Assembly: GCF_905397285.1 (NCBI RefSeq) | Contig: NZ_CAJPUX010000001.1 | Coordinates: forward strand, 62,001-126,000 | Direction: 5' to 3' | From: Cupriavidus plantarum | GTDB taxonomy: Bacteria; Pseudomonadota; Gammaproteobacteria; Burkholderiales; Burkholderiaceae | Length of the DNA: 64,000 nucleotides | In this document: one piece after another, positions 7,534 to 17,075 of the stretch | Numbering within the stretch: the stretch's first letter is position 1 | Layout: the number at the start of each line of letters is the position of its first letter | Notes under the pieces: model-generated | The model's input: only the letters and a program-made list of their open reading frames with translations | Databases searched by the model: none | What the model was told of the DNA's origin: nothing | Position numbers and translations under genes: made by a program

Positions 7534-7561
7534 CTTGAAAGCCGCGCCGGTGGCGCCACCT
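7534..7561 (+). promoter_or_regulatory. Candidate heat-shock (sigma-32) promoter of hslVU
   Basis: CTTGAAA at 7534-7540 matches the sigma-32 -35 element exactly; CGCCACCT at 7554-7561 resembles the CCCCATNT -10 element, with a 13-base spacer. hslVU is under sigma-32 control in enterobacteria. Transcription would start about 20 bases before the hslV ATG. Confidence 0.55.
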
Positions 7562-7590
7562 ACCGACCTGACAGACATTAACGAGGCACC

Positions 7591-8127
7591 ATGGAACAGT
7601 ATCACGGCACTACCATCGTCAGCGTCCGCCGCGGCAACCAGGTCGCGCTGGGCGGTGATGGCCAGGTCACTCTGGGCAATATCGTCATGAAGGGTTCGGC
7701 GCGCAAGGTGCGCCGCATCTACAACGGCAAGGTGCTGGTCGGGTTTGCCGGCAGCACGGCCGATGCGTTCTCGCTGCTGGACCGCTTCGAGGCCAAGCTG
7801 GAAAAGTACCAGGGCAATCTCACGCGCGCGGCGGTGGACCTCGCCAAGGACTGGCGCTCGGACCGCGCGCTGCGCCGGCTGGAAGCCATGCTGATCACGG
7901 CGGACAAGGACACCACGCTCGTGATCACGGGCAACGGTGACGTGCTCGACCCCGAAGGCGGCATCGCGGCCATCGGCTCGGGCGGCGTGTACGCGCAGTC
8001 CGCCGCCAAGGCGCTGATGGAGAACACCGACCTGCCCGCGCGGGACGTGGTCGAGAAGTCGCTGACCATCGCTGGCGAGCTCTGCATCTACACGAACACC
8101 AACTTCGTCATCGAGACGCTCGAGTAA
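7591..8127 (+). CDS. hslV: ATP-dependent protease subunit HslV
   Basis: The 178-residue peptidase forms the proteolytic core of the HslUV complex. The N-terminal propeptide MEQYHG is followed by TTIVSVRR, in which the first Thr becomes the catalytic nucleophile after processing. [10 protein letters not shown] and [14 protein letters not shown] are the proteasome-beta-like core motifs, and length is normal. It is followed 22 bases later by hslU, the partner unfoldase, forming the standard operon that degrades misfolded and regulatory proteins in the cytoplasm. A sigma-32-like promoter precedes it. Confidence 0.97.
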   Translation: MEQYHGTTIVSVRRGNQVALGGDGQVTLGNIVMKGSARKVRRIYNGKVLVGFAGSTADAFSLLDRFEAKLEKYQGNLTRAAVDLAKDWRSDRALRRLEAMLITADKDTTLVITGNGDVLDPEGGIAAIGSGGVYAQSAAKALMENTDLPARDVVEKSLTIAGELCIYTNTNFVIETLE

Positions 8128-8149
8128 GCGTCGCTCTGAACGGATTCCC

Positions 8150-9481
8150 ATGTCGCATACCATGACTCCTTCGGAAATCGTTTCCGAACTCGACAAGCAC
8201 ATCATTGGCCAGAACAAGGCCAAGAAGGCCGTGGCGGTAGCGCTGCGCAACCGCTGGCGCCGGCAACAGGTGCAGGACCCCCTGCGCCAGGAAATCACGC
8301 CGAAGAACATCCTGATGATCGGACCGACCGGCGTCGGCAAGACCGAGATCGCGCGCCGCCTGGCCAAGCTGGCCGACGCGCCGTTCATCAAGATCGAGGC
8401 GACCAAGTTCACGGAAGTGGGCTACGTCGGCCGCGACGTGGACACGATCGTGCGCGACCTGGCCGAGATGGCCGTCAAGCAGACGCGCGAATCGGAGACC
8501 AAGAAGGTTCGCACCAAGGCAGAGGACGCCGCCGAGGACCGTCTGCTGGATGTGCTGCTGCCCCCGCCGCGCGATATCGGCTTCGCGCAGGGGGAGGACA
8601 AGGACTCGAACACCCGTCAGGTCTTCCGCAAGAAGCTGCGCGAAGGCCAGCTCGACGACAAGGACATCGAGCTCGAAGTGGCCGCGGGCGCGCCGAGCAT
8701 GGACATCATGGGGCCACCGGGCATGGAGGACATGACCGAGCAGATCCGCACGATGTTCGCCGGGCTGGGTCAGGGCAAGAAGCATCGCCGCAAGATGAAG
8801 GTCAAGGAAGCGTTCAAGCTGCTGATCGACGAAGAAGCCGCGAAGCTCGTCAATGAAGAGGAGCTAAAGCTCAAGGCTATCGCCAATGTCGAGCAGAACG
8901 GCATCGTGTTCCTCGACGAGATCGACAAGATCGCGAGCCGCAGCGATGTCGGCGGCGGCGAGGTGTCGCGCCAGGGCGTGCAGCGCGATCTGCTGCCGCT
9001 GGTGGAAGGTACGACCGTGAACACGAAGTACGGCATGATCCGGACGGACCATATCCTGTTCATCGCCTCCGGCGCCTTCCATCTGTCGAAGCCGAGCGAC
9101 CTGATCCCGGAACTGCAGGGGCGCTTCCCGATCCGCGTGGAACTGGAATCGCTGTCCGTGCAGGACTTCGAGGCCATCCTCACGCAGACCGACGCGAGCC
9201 TCACCAAGCAGTACCAGGCGCTGCTCGGCACCGAAGAGGTGAACCTCACGTTCGCGCCCGACGGCATTCGCCGCCTCGCGGAAATCGCGTTCTCGGTCAA
9301 CGAGAAGGTCGAGAACATCGGGGCGCGCCGCCTGTACACGGTCATGGAGCGCCTGCTCGAGGACCTGTCGTTCAACGCGACGAAGTCGTCGGGCCAGACC
9401 GTGACGATCGATGCCGCGTACGTCGACGAACGCCTGGGCGATCTCGCCGGCAACGAGGACCTCTCGCGCTACGTGCTGTAA
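8150..9481 (+). CDS. hslU: HslU AAA+ ATPase/unfoldase subunit
   Basis: The 443-residue protein carries Walker [10 protein letters not shown] near residue 63, Walker [11 protein letters not shown] near residue 257, and the sensor/arginine-finger region [13 protein letters not shown]. The intermediate (I) domain between them contains the Asp/Glu-rich region with [12 protein letters not shown]. The C-terminal tail ends LSRYVL, which docks into HslV and stimulates its peptidase. It unfolds substrates and feeds them to HslV. Immediately downstream of hslV and translated from its own ATG. Confidence 0.97.
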   Translation: MSHTMTPSEIVSELDKHIIGQNKAKKAVAVALRNRWRRQQVQDPLRQEITPKNILMIGPTGVGKTEIARRLAKLADAPFIKIEATKFTEVGYVGRDVDTIVRDLAEMAVKQTRESETKKVRTKAEDAAEDRLLDVLLPPPRDIGFAQGEDKDSNTRQVFRKKLREGQLDDKDIELEVAAGAPSMDIMGPPGMEDMTEQIRTMFAGLGQGKKHRRKMKVKEAFKLLIDEEAAKLVNEEELKLKAIANVEQNGIVFLDEIDKIASRSDVGGGEVSRQGVQRDLLPLVEGTTVNTKYGMIRTDHILFIASGAFHLSKPSDLIPELQGRFPIRVELESLSVQDFEAILTQTDASLTKQYQALLGTEEVNLTFAPDGIRRLAEIAFSVNEKVENIGARRLYTVMERLLEDLSFNATKSSGQTVTIDAAYVDERLGDLAGNEDLSRYVL

Positions 9482-9500
9482 CGCGCGTTCCGGTCTGGCA

Positions 9501-9529
9501 CGTTTCCGCTGCCCACGGCAGCGGAAACG
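9501..9529 (+). terminator. Strong hairpin after hslU
   Basis: Perfect 13-base arms CGTTTCCGCTGCC (9501-9513) and GGCAGCGGAAACG (9517-9529) with loop CAC, 19 bases after the hslU stop. There is only a weak T-rich sequence after it, so it may stabilise the 3' end as much as terminate. Confidence 0.6.
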
Positions 9530-9698
9530 CTTCGCTTATCGAAATGCACGGGGACCTCGTCGCCCGGTAAGCTTCGTAAAACTTGGTAAGTCCACTGGCG
9601 CACATGGCCTACGGGATGCGACGCTTGCGCACCTTCAATGGTAACGAGCGTCGATGAGAGCGAATGGCATCTCATCGAGACGACTCCGGGGAGCATTC

Positions 9699-10178
9699 AT
9701 GTCGCGCAATCTGTTCTACAAACGCAATCGGGTTCGAACGCGCCGCGTGGCGCTGGTCACGGCCGTGCTGCTGAGCGCGGTCACAGCCGCCACCGTGTTC
9801 CTGTGCGTGCGGCCGATGGTGGTCACCGCGACCGCCTCGACGGCGGCATCCGACGGCAGCGGCACCGCATCGGTCACGCTGCCTCTTCCCTCGACGATAC
9901 CCACCGAACTGCGCACGGCGCCGCCGCCCGCGTCGTCCGTATCGCCGGCTTCCAATTCCAGCTCCACTTCCGCGCCGGCCGCTCCGGCCATCGTCGACCC
10001 TCGCGCGCGCAAGGCCGCGGATGCGGGGTCCTCCGCGGAGATGGCGACCATGGCGATGGATGCGGGCAAGCTCGTCACGCTCGCCGACCGGCATGCGAGC
10101 GATGCATTGCGCATCGCGTCGGAGGCCAACGGCGCGCACGACGACCTCGGCTGGGACTACGTGCAGTTGCGCCTGTAA
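9699..10178 (+). CDS. Unrecognised small secreted or membrane-anchored protein
   Basis: The 159-residue protein begins MSRNLFYKRNRVRTRR, then one hydrophobic helix (about residues 18-35), so it is either anchored with its bulk outside or exported. The middle is a Ser/Pro/Ala/Thr-rich, low-complexity linker. The C-terminal 50 residues (from DPRARKAADAG) are predicted helical by eye, with MDAGKLVTLADRHASDALRIA. I recognise no domain. A GGGGAG precedes the ATG at 9699. It is convergent with regA, and there is no operon partner. The 216 bases upstream hold the hslU hairpin and nothing else I can name. Confidence 0.6.
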   Translation: MSRNLFYKRNRVRTRRVALVTAVLLSAVTAATVFLCVRPMVVTATASTAASDGSGTASVTLPLPSTIPTELRTAPPPASSVSPASNSSSTSAPAAPAIVDPRARKAADAGSSAEMATMAMDAGKLVTLADRHASDALRIASEANGAHDDLGWDYVQLRL

Positions 10179-10199
10179 GCGCTCAGGTCATCGGCCCGC

Positions 10200-10802
10200 T
10201 CAGCGCTGCACGGGACGCTTCCCGAGCTTGCGCTGCAGCGTGCGCCGGTGCATGTTGAGCGCGCGCGCCGTCGCGGAGATATTGCCGTTGTGCTCCGTGA
10301 GCACGCGCTGGATATGCTCCCATTCGAGTCGCGCCACCGATAGCGGGACCGGCTCCTCGAGCGCGGCTTCGGCCGCATCTTCCGAGATCCCCGCCATCAG
10401 CGCGGTCAGGATCGAATCCACATTGGCCGGCTTGGCCAGATACTCGTCCGCGCCCTGCTTCACCGCCGCCACGGCGGTAGCGATGCTCGCATACCCCGTC
10501 AGCACGAGAATCCGCGCATCGGGCAGTGCCGCGCGTAGCGGCGCCACGAGATGCAGTCCCGATTCGGCCGGCGCGGTGCCGGCGGCCTCCGCTGGCGGAC
10601 CCAGATGCAGGTCGAGCGTCACGTAGGCGAACGCGGTGCGCGCGGCGAGCGCGAGCGCGGTGGCGCCGTTGTGCGCGACCTGCACCGCGTAGCCGCGGCG
10701 CGTGAGCGCGCGCGACAGCGTGCCCGCGAATACCTCGTCGTCGTCGACGACGAGGAACGGCGTGCCGGCGAGGGGATCCACGGTAACGATTGCGTCGGTC
10801 AT
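10200..10802 (-). CDS. regA: RegA/ActR/PrrA-type response regulator
   Basis: The 200-residue protein has an N-terminal receiver with the acidic pocket VVDDDE (residues 18-23), phospho-acceptor Asp64 in VTLDLHLGPP and the conserved Lys in YLAKP. A short linker leads to a C-terminal Fis-type helix-turn-helix (NGNISATARALNMHRRTLQRKLGKR), the architecture of the RegA group. An Ala/Glu-rich insertion (AEAAGTAPAES) after the phospho-Asp loop is unusual. The gene begins 7 bases after the sensor kinase stop, so the pair is co-transcribed. RegBA-type systems switch respiratory and fixation genes according to redox state of the quinone pool. Confidence 0.9.
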   Translation of the reverse strand: MTDAIVTVDPLAGTPFLVVDDDEVFAGTLSRALTRRGYAVQVAHNGATALALAARTAFAYVTLDLHLGPPAEAAGTAPAESGLHLVAPLRAALPDARILVLTGYASIATAVAAVKQGADEYLAKPANVDSILTALMAGISEDAAEAALEEPVPLSVARLEWEHIQRVLTEHNGNISATARALNMHRRTLQRKLGKRPVQR

Positions 10803-10809
10803 TGCGGCT

Positions 10810-12318
10810 TCAGGGTTGGAATGCGGGCGAAGGGGTGGATGGCGCGGACATCGCGCTGGCGAGTGGCAGGCGCAGCTCCGCGACGGTGCCGCCGCCCGGG
10901 TTGTCGTGCCACGCGAGCCGTCCGCCGAGCTGGCGCGCGGCACTCTGGGCGAGATACAGGCCGATGCCCTGGCCGCCATGCGTGCTGGCAACGGGCGCTT
11001 CGCCCAGACGCGCGCGAACGGCCGCGGGGATGCCCGTGCCGCGGTCGGTGACGCAGCACGAGAGCACCGGCAGGCTGGCGTCCTGCGCGCCGCGATGATC
11101 GTTCACGAGCGTGATGTCGAGCCGCAGCGCGGGCTCCGCGTGCATCGCGAGGCCAACCGCCTGCTGGCTGCGCGCGGCGTTGTCGAGCAGGATCGTCAGG
11201 ATTTGCCCGACGCGCGCGACATCCACCGCGTGGCGCGCGGCCTCGGCGCTGGCTACCGCGCGCAGTGCGGCCTGCGGATGACGCAGCTGCCAGCGCTCGG
11301 CGAACGCGGCAAGCCATGTGCCGATGGGCTGGGGTGCAAGCGTGGCGTGGTCTTCGCGCAGCCGCGCGAGAATGGAGCGGCAGAGATCGAGCTGCTGCTC
11401 CATCGTGCGCAGGTCTTGCAGATAGGCGGCGATCGCGGTCTCGCCACGGCCACCCCCGCGCCCACCCTCACCGGCGCCATCGTCGGCATCCGCGCGCAAC
11501 TCGCCCGCGATCACGGCCAGCGTGGCCAGCGGGGTGCCGATCTCGTGCGCGACCGCGGCGGCCTGGTTGTTGAGCGCTTCGACGCGCGCCTCACGCAGCA
11601 ACTGCTCGCGCGCGAGGTTCAGTTCCGCGTCGCGCTGGCGCAGCACGCCCGATAGCCGCGCGACGAAAAACGCGATCATCACCGCGCTCGCGACGAAGTT
11701 CAGCCACATACCCGCGAGGTGATAGTTCACCGCGTTGTCGGGGTTGTGCAGGTTCAGCGGGACGTACTCGAGCAGCAGCAGCGAGTAACAGGCCAGCGCG
11801 TATAGCGCGAGGGCAGCCACCAGCCGCCACGGCAGGATCGCCGCGGCGATCGCGAGGCCCGGCAGATAGAACGACACGAACGGGTTGGTGGCGCCGCCGG
11901 TGAAAAACAGAATGGCCGACAGCGCGGTGAGATCGACCATCATCTGCGCCATGAGCTCGCCGTCGGCCGGCGCGCTCCTGCGCGCCGCCAGTCCGCGAAG
12001 CCGCAGCGTGGTCAGCAGGTTGAACGCCGTCTGCAGCACGAACAGCAGCAATAGAGGCTGGAACGGCAGAATGATGCCGGCCACGGACTCGCACGAGAAC
12101 AGCAGCAGCGCCTGCCCCGCGAGCAACGCCCAGCGCAGCCGCGACAGGCGCCGCAGGCTGACGAGGCCGTGGCCCTCGGGCACGGCCGCGCCGTTGGTGG
12201 CGGCCTCTGTGGCGGCCGCGGTGGCGGCGCCGGGACCGAAGATCCACGTGGCGATGGAGGACGGGAGCAAGTTCTTGATCACTGGAATGGAGGCGCGTAC
12301 GCGGGGCGCCCGGCCCAT
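10810..12318 (-). CDS. regB: RegB/PrrB-type redox sensor histidine kinase
   Basis: About 502 residues from the ATG at 12318 (start uncertain; the next conserved-looking part is SLRRLSRLRW). Several hydrophobic helices form the membrane sensor. FFTGGATNPFVSF at about residues 139-149 contains the GGxxNPF ubiquinone-sensing heptapeptide diagnostic of RegB. The H-box AAVAHEIGTPLATLA places the phospho-acceptor His at about 258, and Cys313 in LCRSILARL sits where RegB has its redox-active cysteine. The HATPase domain follows with N-box LLDNAARSQ, DRGTGIP and GGQGIGLYLA. A Gly/Arg-rich insertion lies between DHp elements. It phosphorylates the adjacent RegA. Confidence 0.92.
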   Translation of the reverse strand: MGRAPRVRASIPVIKNLLPSSIATWIFGPGAATAAATEAATNGAAVPEGHGLVSLRRLSRLRWALLAGQALLLFSCESVAGIILPFQPLLLLFVLQTAFNLLTTLRLRGLAARRSAPADGELMAQMMVDLTALSAILFFTGGATNPFVSFYLPGLAIAAAILPWRLVAALALYALACYSLLLLEYVPLNLHNPDNAVNYHLAGMWLNFVASAVMIAFFVARLSGVLRQRDAELNLAREQLLREARVEALNNQAAAVAHEIGTPLATLAVIAGELRADADDGAGEGGRGGGRGETAIAAYLQDLRTMEQQLDLCRSILARLREDHATLAPQPIGTWLAAFAERWQLRHPQAALRAVASAEAARHAVDVARVGQILTILLDNAARSQQAVGLAMHAEPALRLDITLVNDHRGAQDASLPVLSCCVTDRGTGIPAAVRARLGEAPVASTHGGQGIGLYLAQSAARQLGGRLAWHDNPGGGTVAELRLPLASAMSAPSTPSPAFQP

Positions 12319-12449
12319 GACGCGAGTGTAACAATGCCGCCGCACCGCGCTGGCCGATGCGACACCGTGCCGCATTCTGACCGATTTCCCGCGCTGCCAG
12401 ACGGCGCACGCCCGTGGTCTAATGGCTGCTTTCCATGGAGACGTACAAG

Positions 12450-12956
12450 ATGCAAGCCATTCCACGCGCGGCGTCGGCCGTGATGTTCGCCGCCGCGCTC
12501 CTCGCCAGCGGCGCGGCGATCGCCCAGGTCGAAGTCAGCAACGCCTGGGTGCGCGGCACGGTGCCCGCGCAGACCGCCTCGGGCGCGTTCATGACCCTCC
12601 ACGCGCACGAAGCCGCCAGGCTCGTCGGCGTGTCGTCGCCGGTTGGTACCGCCGAGCTGCACGAAATGAAGATGGAGAACAACGTGATGCGCATGCGCCC
12701 TGTGGGCGGGCTCGATCTGCCGAAGATGCAGAACGTCGAACTCAAGCCCGGCGGTTATCACGTGATGCTGATGGACCTGAAGTCGCAGCTCAAGGCCGGC
12801 GACAAGGTGCCGCTGACGCTCAAGATCGAGCAGGGCGGCAAGGTCGTCGAGCAGAAGGTCACCGCCGAAGTGCGCGACCTGACCGCGCAGACAGGGCAGC
12901 TGGCACAACCGGGCGCGGCCGCGGGTGGCATGGCCCACGGCGACCACAAGCACTAA
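12450..12956 (+). CDS. Periplasmic copper chaperone PCu(A)C
   Basis: 168 residues from the ATG at 12450, preceded at nine bases by GGAG; an ATG five codons earlier (12435) is less well placed. A signal peptide ends around AIAQVEV. The PCuAC domain carries the copper ligands in the pattern H-x-M then M and H-x-M: LHEMKMENNVMRMRP followed by GGYHVMLM. The C-terminal tail GGMAHGDHKH adds further His/Met ligands. Family members deliver Cu(I) to the CuA site or CuB of terminal oxidases in the periplasm. Divergent from the redox kinase gene regB, which fits a respiratory role. Confidence 0.93.
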   Translation: MQAIPRAASAVMFAAALLASGAAIAQVEVSNAWVRGTVPAQTASGAFMTLHAHEAARLVGVSSPVGTAELHEMKMENNVMRMRPVGGLDLPKMQNVELKPGGYHVMLMDLKSQLKAGDKVPLTLKIEQGGKVVEQKVTAEVRDLTAQTGQLAQPGAAAGGMAHGDHKH

Positions 12957-12964
12957 GCGCGTAA

Positions 12965-12993
12965 CGCCGATCAGCCGCGCAGGCTGATCGGCG
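12965..12993. terminator. Bidirectional hairpin between convergent PCuAC and LysR genes
   Basis: Perfect 12-base arms CGCCGATCAGCC (12965-12976) and GGCTGATCGGCG (12982-12993), loop of five. The right half includes the last codons of the LysR gene. There is no strong T tract on either strand. Confidence 0.55.
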
Positions 12994-13927
12994 CCTCGGC
13001 CGCGCGCGGCGTCTGGGCCTGCGCGGCGAGCGCGGCAGCCTGCTCCACGCGCTCGCGCAGCCATGCGTGCCCCGGGTCCGCCTCCGCGCGGGTATGCCAG
13101 AGCATGCCGCAGTGGAAGTCGGGCAGCGCGAACGGCGGCGCGAAGATGGCGTAGCGCGGGTCTTCCTCGATCGCCGCGAGCGTCCGGCGCGCGGTCGTCA
13201 GCACGAGGTTGGTTCCCGCGATGAGCGCGGGCGCCACGCTCCAGTGCGGCACCGTACAGGCGATCTTGCGGCGTCCGCCCAACTTTGCCACGGCCGCGTC
13301 GATCGCGTCCATGCGTTCGCTGGTGTTCGCCACCAGCACGTGGGAGCGCGCGAGGTAGGCCACCTGGTCGAGCCGCCCGCTGTCGCGCACCGTCGCGGCA
13401 TCCACCACACAGGCGTAGCCGTCATCGAACAGCGGCGTCTCCCGGACACCTTCGGGCCGGTACGCGAACACGCCGATCGCGAGGTCGGCCTCCCCATCGG
13501 CCACCTGCGCGGTCATCGCTTCGCGGCTCGCCTGCGTCACGGTCAGGTCGACGTTTGGTGCGGCCTTGCGCAGCGTGCGCAGCAATTGCGGCAGCACCAC
13601 GAGCGCGCCGTAGTCGGACATCGCGAGGCGGAACGTGCGGCGCGCGGTGGCCGGCTGGAAGCCCGTGGGGCCGAGCAGGATGCGCACCTGCGCGAGCGCT
13701 TCGGCCAGCGGGCCCGCGAGTTCGTGCGCGCGCGGGGTAAGCACGAGGCCGCCCTGGCCGCGCACGAGCAGCGGGTCGTCCAGCAGATGACGCAGCCGCC
13801 CCAGCGAATGGCTGACCGCGGGCTGGCTGAGCTGCAGGCGCAGCGCGGCGCGCGAGATATGGCGTTCGGCCAGCAGTGCTTCGAGCACGACGAGCAGGTT
13901 GAGGTCGATTCCGCGCAAGCTATTCAT
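12971..13927 (-). CDS. LysR-type transcriptional regulator
   Basis: The 318-residue protein starts MNSLRGIDLNLLVVLEAL and has the LysR winged helix-turn-helix ISRAALRLQLSQPAVSHSLGRLR in the first 60 residues, followed by a two-lobed effector domain from about residue 90. The DLNLL start and the overall form resemble the NodD/NahR/SyrM branch that controls aromatic or signal-related genes, but no target operon is adjacent. It lies directly downstream of the CWC-protein gene with a striking 14-base inverted repeat just before its ATG, which may be an autoregulatory site. The inducer is unknown. Confidence 0.88.
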   Translation of the reverse strand: MNSLRGIDLNLLVVLEALLAERHISRAALRLQLSQPAVSHSLGRLRHLLDDPLLVRGQGGLVLTPRAHELAGPLAEALAQVRILLGPTGFQPATARRTFRLAMSDYGALVVLPQLLRTLRKAAPNVDLTVTQASREAMTAQVADGEADLAIGVFAYRPEGVRETPLFDDGYACVVDAATVRDSGRLDQVAYLARSHVLVANTSERMDAIDAAVAKLGGRRKIACTVPHWSVAPALIAGTNLVLTTARRTLAAIEEDPRYAIFAPPFALPDFHCGMLWHTRAEADPGHAWLRERVEQAAALAAQAQTPRAAEAPISLRG

Positions 13928-13938
13928 TGTTTATTCTT

Positions 13939-13983
13939 CCGACGAATGTCAGGTCTGGTCGCCGAGATTCTGACATTCGTCGG
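13939..13983. repeat. Perfect 14-bp inverted repeat before LysR gene
   Basis: CCGACGAATGTCAG (13939-13952) and CTGACATTCGTCGG (13970-13983) are exact complements, 17 bases apart. The repeat straddles the stop codon of the CWC gene and ends 12 bases before the LysR start. No U tract follows on either strand, so an operator or processing hairpin is as likely as a terminator. Confidence 0.75.
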
Positions 13984-14164
13984 GGCGATTGACCAGCGCG
14001 GCTTTCTTTTTGCCGAGGCAATCGGGGCACAGGCACAACTGGTCGGGCACAATGTCCGTGGCGGGCAGGAACGGCTGCTGCGCGCACCAGCATTCGGCAT
14101 GCCCGGCGGCGTAGCCGCAAACGAAGGGCGCGCCGCACTGGCTGCATCGGCTCGGGTCAGTCAT
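13949..14164 (-). CDS. Cysteine-rich CWC family protein
   Basis: The 71-residue protein contains nine cysteines, arranged as CSQC near the start, CWC (ECWCAQQ) in the middle and LCLCPDC towards the end, the pattern of the small CWC proteins of proteobacteria. This suggests one or two zinc sites. Function is unknown for the family. It is divergent from argB and precedes the LysR gene on the same strand by 21 bases. Short but unmistakable as coding because of the regular cysteine spacing. Confidence 0.8.
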   Translation of the reverse strand: MTDPSRCSQCGAPFVCGYAAGHAECWCAQQPFLPATDIVPDQLCLCPDCLGKKKAALVNRPDECQNLGDQT

Positions 14165-14232
14165 GGGTGGTCACATGTTTTACAGGCGCGATCGTTCTCG
14201 ATTGTTGTCGAGCCGACGCGAACTTGTTTTAA

Positions 14233-15261
<1,029 letters not shown>

Positions 15262-15276
15262 TCCGATGCCCGCCCG

Positions 15277-16332
15277 ATGAGGACGCTTCGACGCCCTCAT
15301 CGGCGCCCGGCCACCCCATCCCCCCTGAAGCTCCCTCCCGGCGTGAACTCCCGACAACCGATCTCGCGCCGTGCTCCCACGCGGACGCCGCGCACGGGCA
15401 AGCGCCTCGCCGCGCGCCTCGTCCGCCGGCCGGCGGGCAACCTTTCCGGCGCAACCGTGTGGCTGTTCGACCTCGACAACACGCTGCACGATGCCTCCCA
15501 CGCGATCTTTCCGGCCATCAACCGGCTCATGACCGAGTATGTCGCGCGCGTGCTCGACACCGACGAGGCCACCGCAAGCCGCGTGCGTGTCGATTATTGG
15601 CAACGGTACGGCGCGACATTGCTGGGCATGATCCGGCATCATGGCGTGGACGCGGACGACTTCCTGCGCGCGGCCCACGAGTTTCCCGAGCTGGAGGGCA
15701 TGCTGCGCGTCCAGCGTGGCCTGGCCGCGCATCTGCGCCGGCTGCCGGGACGCAAGATTCTGATTACCAACGCGCCGCGCGACTATGCGCACGCGGTGAT
15801 GACGATGGCAGGCATCGACCGCTTTTTCGAGCGCGTGATCGCCGTGGAGGACATGTGGGTGCACGGCCACCTGCGGCCCAAGCCCGACCGGCGCATGCTG
15901 CGGCGGTGGCTGGCGCGCGCGCGGGTGCCCGCGCACCGCGCGGTGCTGGTCGAGGACACGCTGTCGCATCTGAAGCACTACGCGGCGACGGGCATCCGCA
16001 CCGCATGGATTACGGGACATCTGCGCACGCTGGCACCCGCGGCCCGTGACGACGCCGCCGTGCGCGCGACGCTCGCCGAGGAAGATGCGCGGCATGCCGC
16101 GCACGTGACCCAGGAGCGTTCGGTGACGCTGGTGGCGGCGGAAAGCCAGATCCCCCCAAATGGGGGACGGCAGGCAGGCGAAGTGGGCACAAGCGATGTC
16201 CGCGCGCCACAGTCGCAGCCCGATTCGGCGCCGCGAGTGCGTGCCCGGGTGGTCAACCGGCCACGTTTTGTGAACATAAAAGTACAATCGCTGGATCACC
16301 TCATAAAACAATCAAAGGGTATCGGGTCATGA
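15277..16332 (+). CDS. HAD-family pyrimidine 5'-nucleotidase-like phosphatase
   Basis: The 351-residue frame has HAD motif I FDLDNTLHDAS near residue 65, motif II ILITNAPRDYA, the lysine of motif III in RPKPDRRM and motif IV VEDTLSHLKHY. This is the SSM1/YjjG-type pyrimidine 5'-nucleotidase subgroup, which dephosphorylates UMP/CMP or related nucleotides. About 55 basic residues precede the catalytic core and about 80 residues of Ala/Arg-rich sequence follow it, making the frame longer than the usual 230-290. The true start may be internal. It overlaps slmA by four bases (ATGA), so the two are translationally coupled. Confidence 0.83.
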   Translation: MRTLRRPHRRPATPSPLKLPPGVNSRQPISRRAPTRTPRTGKRLAARLVRRPAGNLSGATVWLFDLDNTLHDASHAIFPAINRLMTEYVARVLDTDEATASRVRVDYWQRYGATLLGMIRHHGVDADDFLRAAHEFPELEGMLRVQRGLAAHLRRLPGRKILITNAPRDYAHAVMTMAGIDRFFERVIAVEDMWVHGHLRPKPDRRMLRRWLARARVPAHRAVLVEDTLSHLKHYAATGIRTAWITGHLRTLAPAARDDAAVRATLAEEDARHAAHVTQERSVTLVAAESQIPPNGGRQAGEVGTSDVRAPQSQPDSAPRVRARVVNRPRFVNIKVQSLDHLIKQSKGIGS

Positions 16333-17030
16333 ATCAAACCATCGCACGACAAATGGGGAGCCAGCCGGGGAGCCAGCCGGGGATCGATACGGGGACACAG
16401 GGCGCCGCCGAACTGACCGACACGGAGACCGGAGCGGACGGTACGTCGGTGCGCAAGCGGCCGCGTCCGGGCGAGCGCCGCATCCAGATCCTGCAGACGC
16501 TGGCCGGCATGCTCGAGCACCCGCGCGGGGAAAAGATCACCACCGCGGCCCTGGCCTCGCGCCTTTCGGTGTCCGAGGCCGCGCTGTACCGCCACTTCGC
16601 CAGCAAGGCCCAGATGTTCGAGGGGCTGATCGCCTTCATCGAGCAGACCGTCTTCGGCCTCGTGAACCAGATCACGCTGCAGGAAGAGCATGGGCTGCGC
16701 CAGGCGCAGGCGATCGTGCGCATGCTGCTGTCGTTCGCGGAAAAGAACCCGGGCATGACGCGCGTGCTGACCGGCGAGGCGCTGGTCGGCGAGCACGAAC
16801 GCCTACAGGAGCGGATCAACCAGATGGTCGATCGCATCGAGGCATCGCTGCGCCAATGCCTGAAAGTTGCCGTCACGCAGGGCGCATTTCCTGCCGATGC
16901 CGATATCCCGGTGCGCGCGGCCCTGATCATGGCCAGCGTCCAGGGCCAGTGGCACCGCTATGCGAAAAGCGGCTTCCGCAAGCTGCCGGGCGAGTACATC
17001 GACGGCCAGCTGCGCGTGCTGCTCGGCTAA
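16329..17030 (+). CDS. slmA: Nucleoid occlusion factor SlmA (TetR family)
   Basis: The 233-residue protein has a TetR helix-turn-helix (ITTAALASRLSVSEAALYRHFASKAQMFEGLI) typical of SlmA, then an all-helical dimerisation domain ending GEYIDGQLRVLLG. SlmA bound to chromosomal sites blocks FtsZ assembly over the nucleoid. The N-terminal 45 residues are an extension absent from the E. coli protein and include a duplicated GSQPGSQPG encoded by a short tandem DNA repeat (about 16354-16381). Coupled by ATGA overlap to the upstream nucleotidase gene. Confidence 0.9.
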   Translation: MNQTIARQMGSQPGSQPGIDTGTQGAAELTDTETGADGTSVRKRPRPGERRIQILQTLAGMLEHPRGEKITTAALASRLSVSEAALYRHFASKAQMFEGLIAFIEQTVFGLVNQITLQEEHGLRQAQAIVRMLLSFAEKNPGMTRVLTGEALVGEHERLQERINQMVDRIEASLRQCLKVAVTQGAFPADADIPVRAALIMASVQGQWHRYAKSGFRKLPGEYIDGQLRVLLG

Positions 17031-17062
17031 CCTCCGCCGTGACCCGCATCGCCGACTTGCAC

Positions 17063-17068
17063 TATAAT
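17063..17068 (+). promoter_or_regulatory. Promoter -10 element of metXW
   Basis: A consensus TATAAT, 7 bases before the first paired base of the SAM-II aptamer, so transcription would begin at the base of stem P1. No good -35 is seen at 17 bases. Confidence 0.65.
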
Positions 17069-17075
17069 CGCCGTG

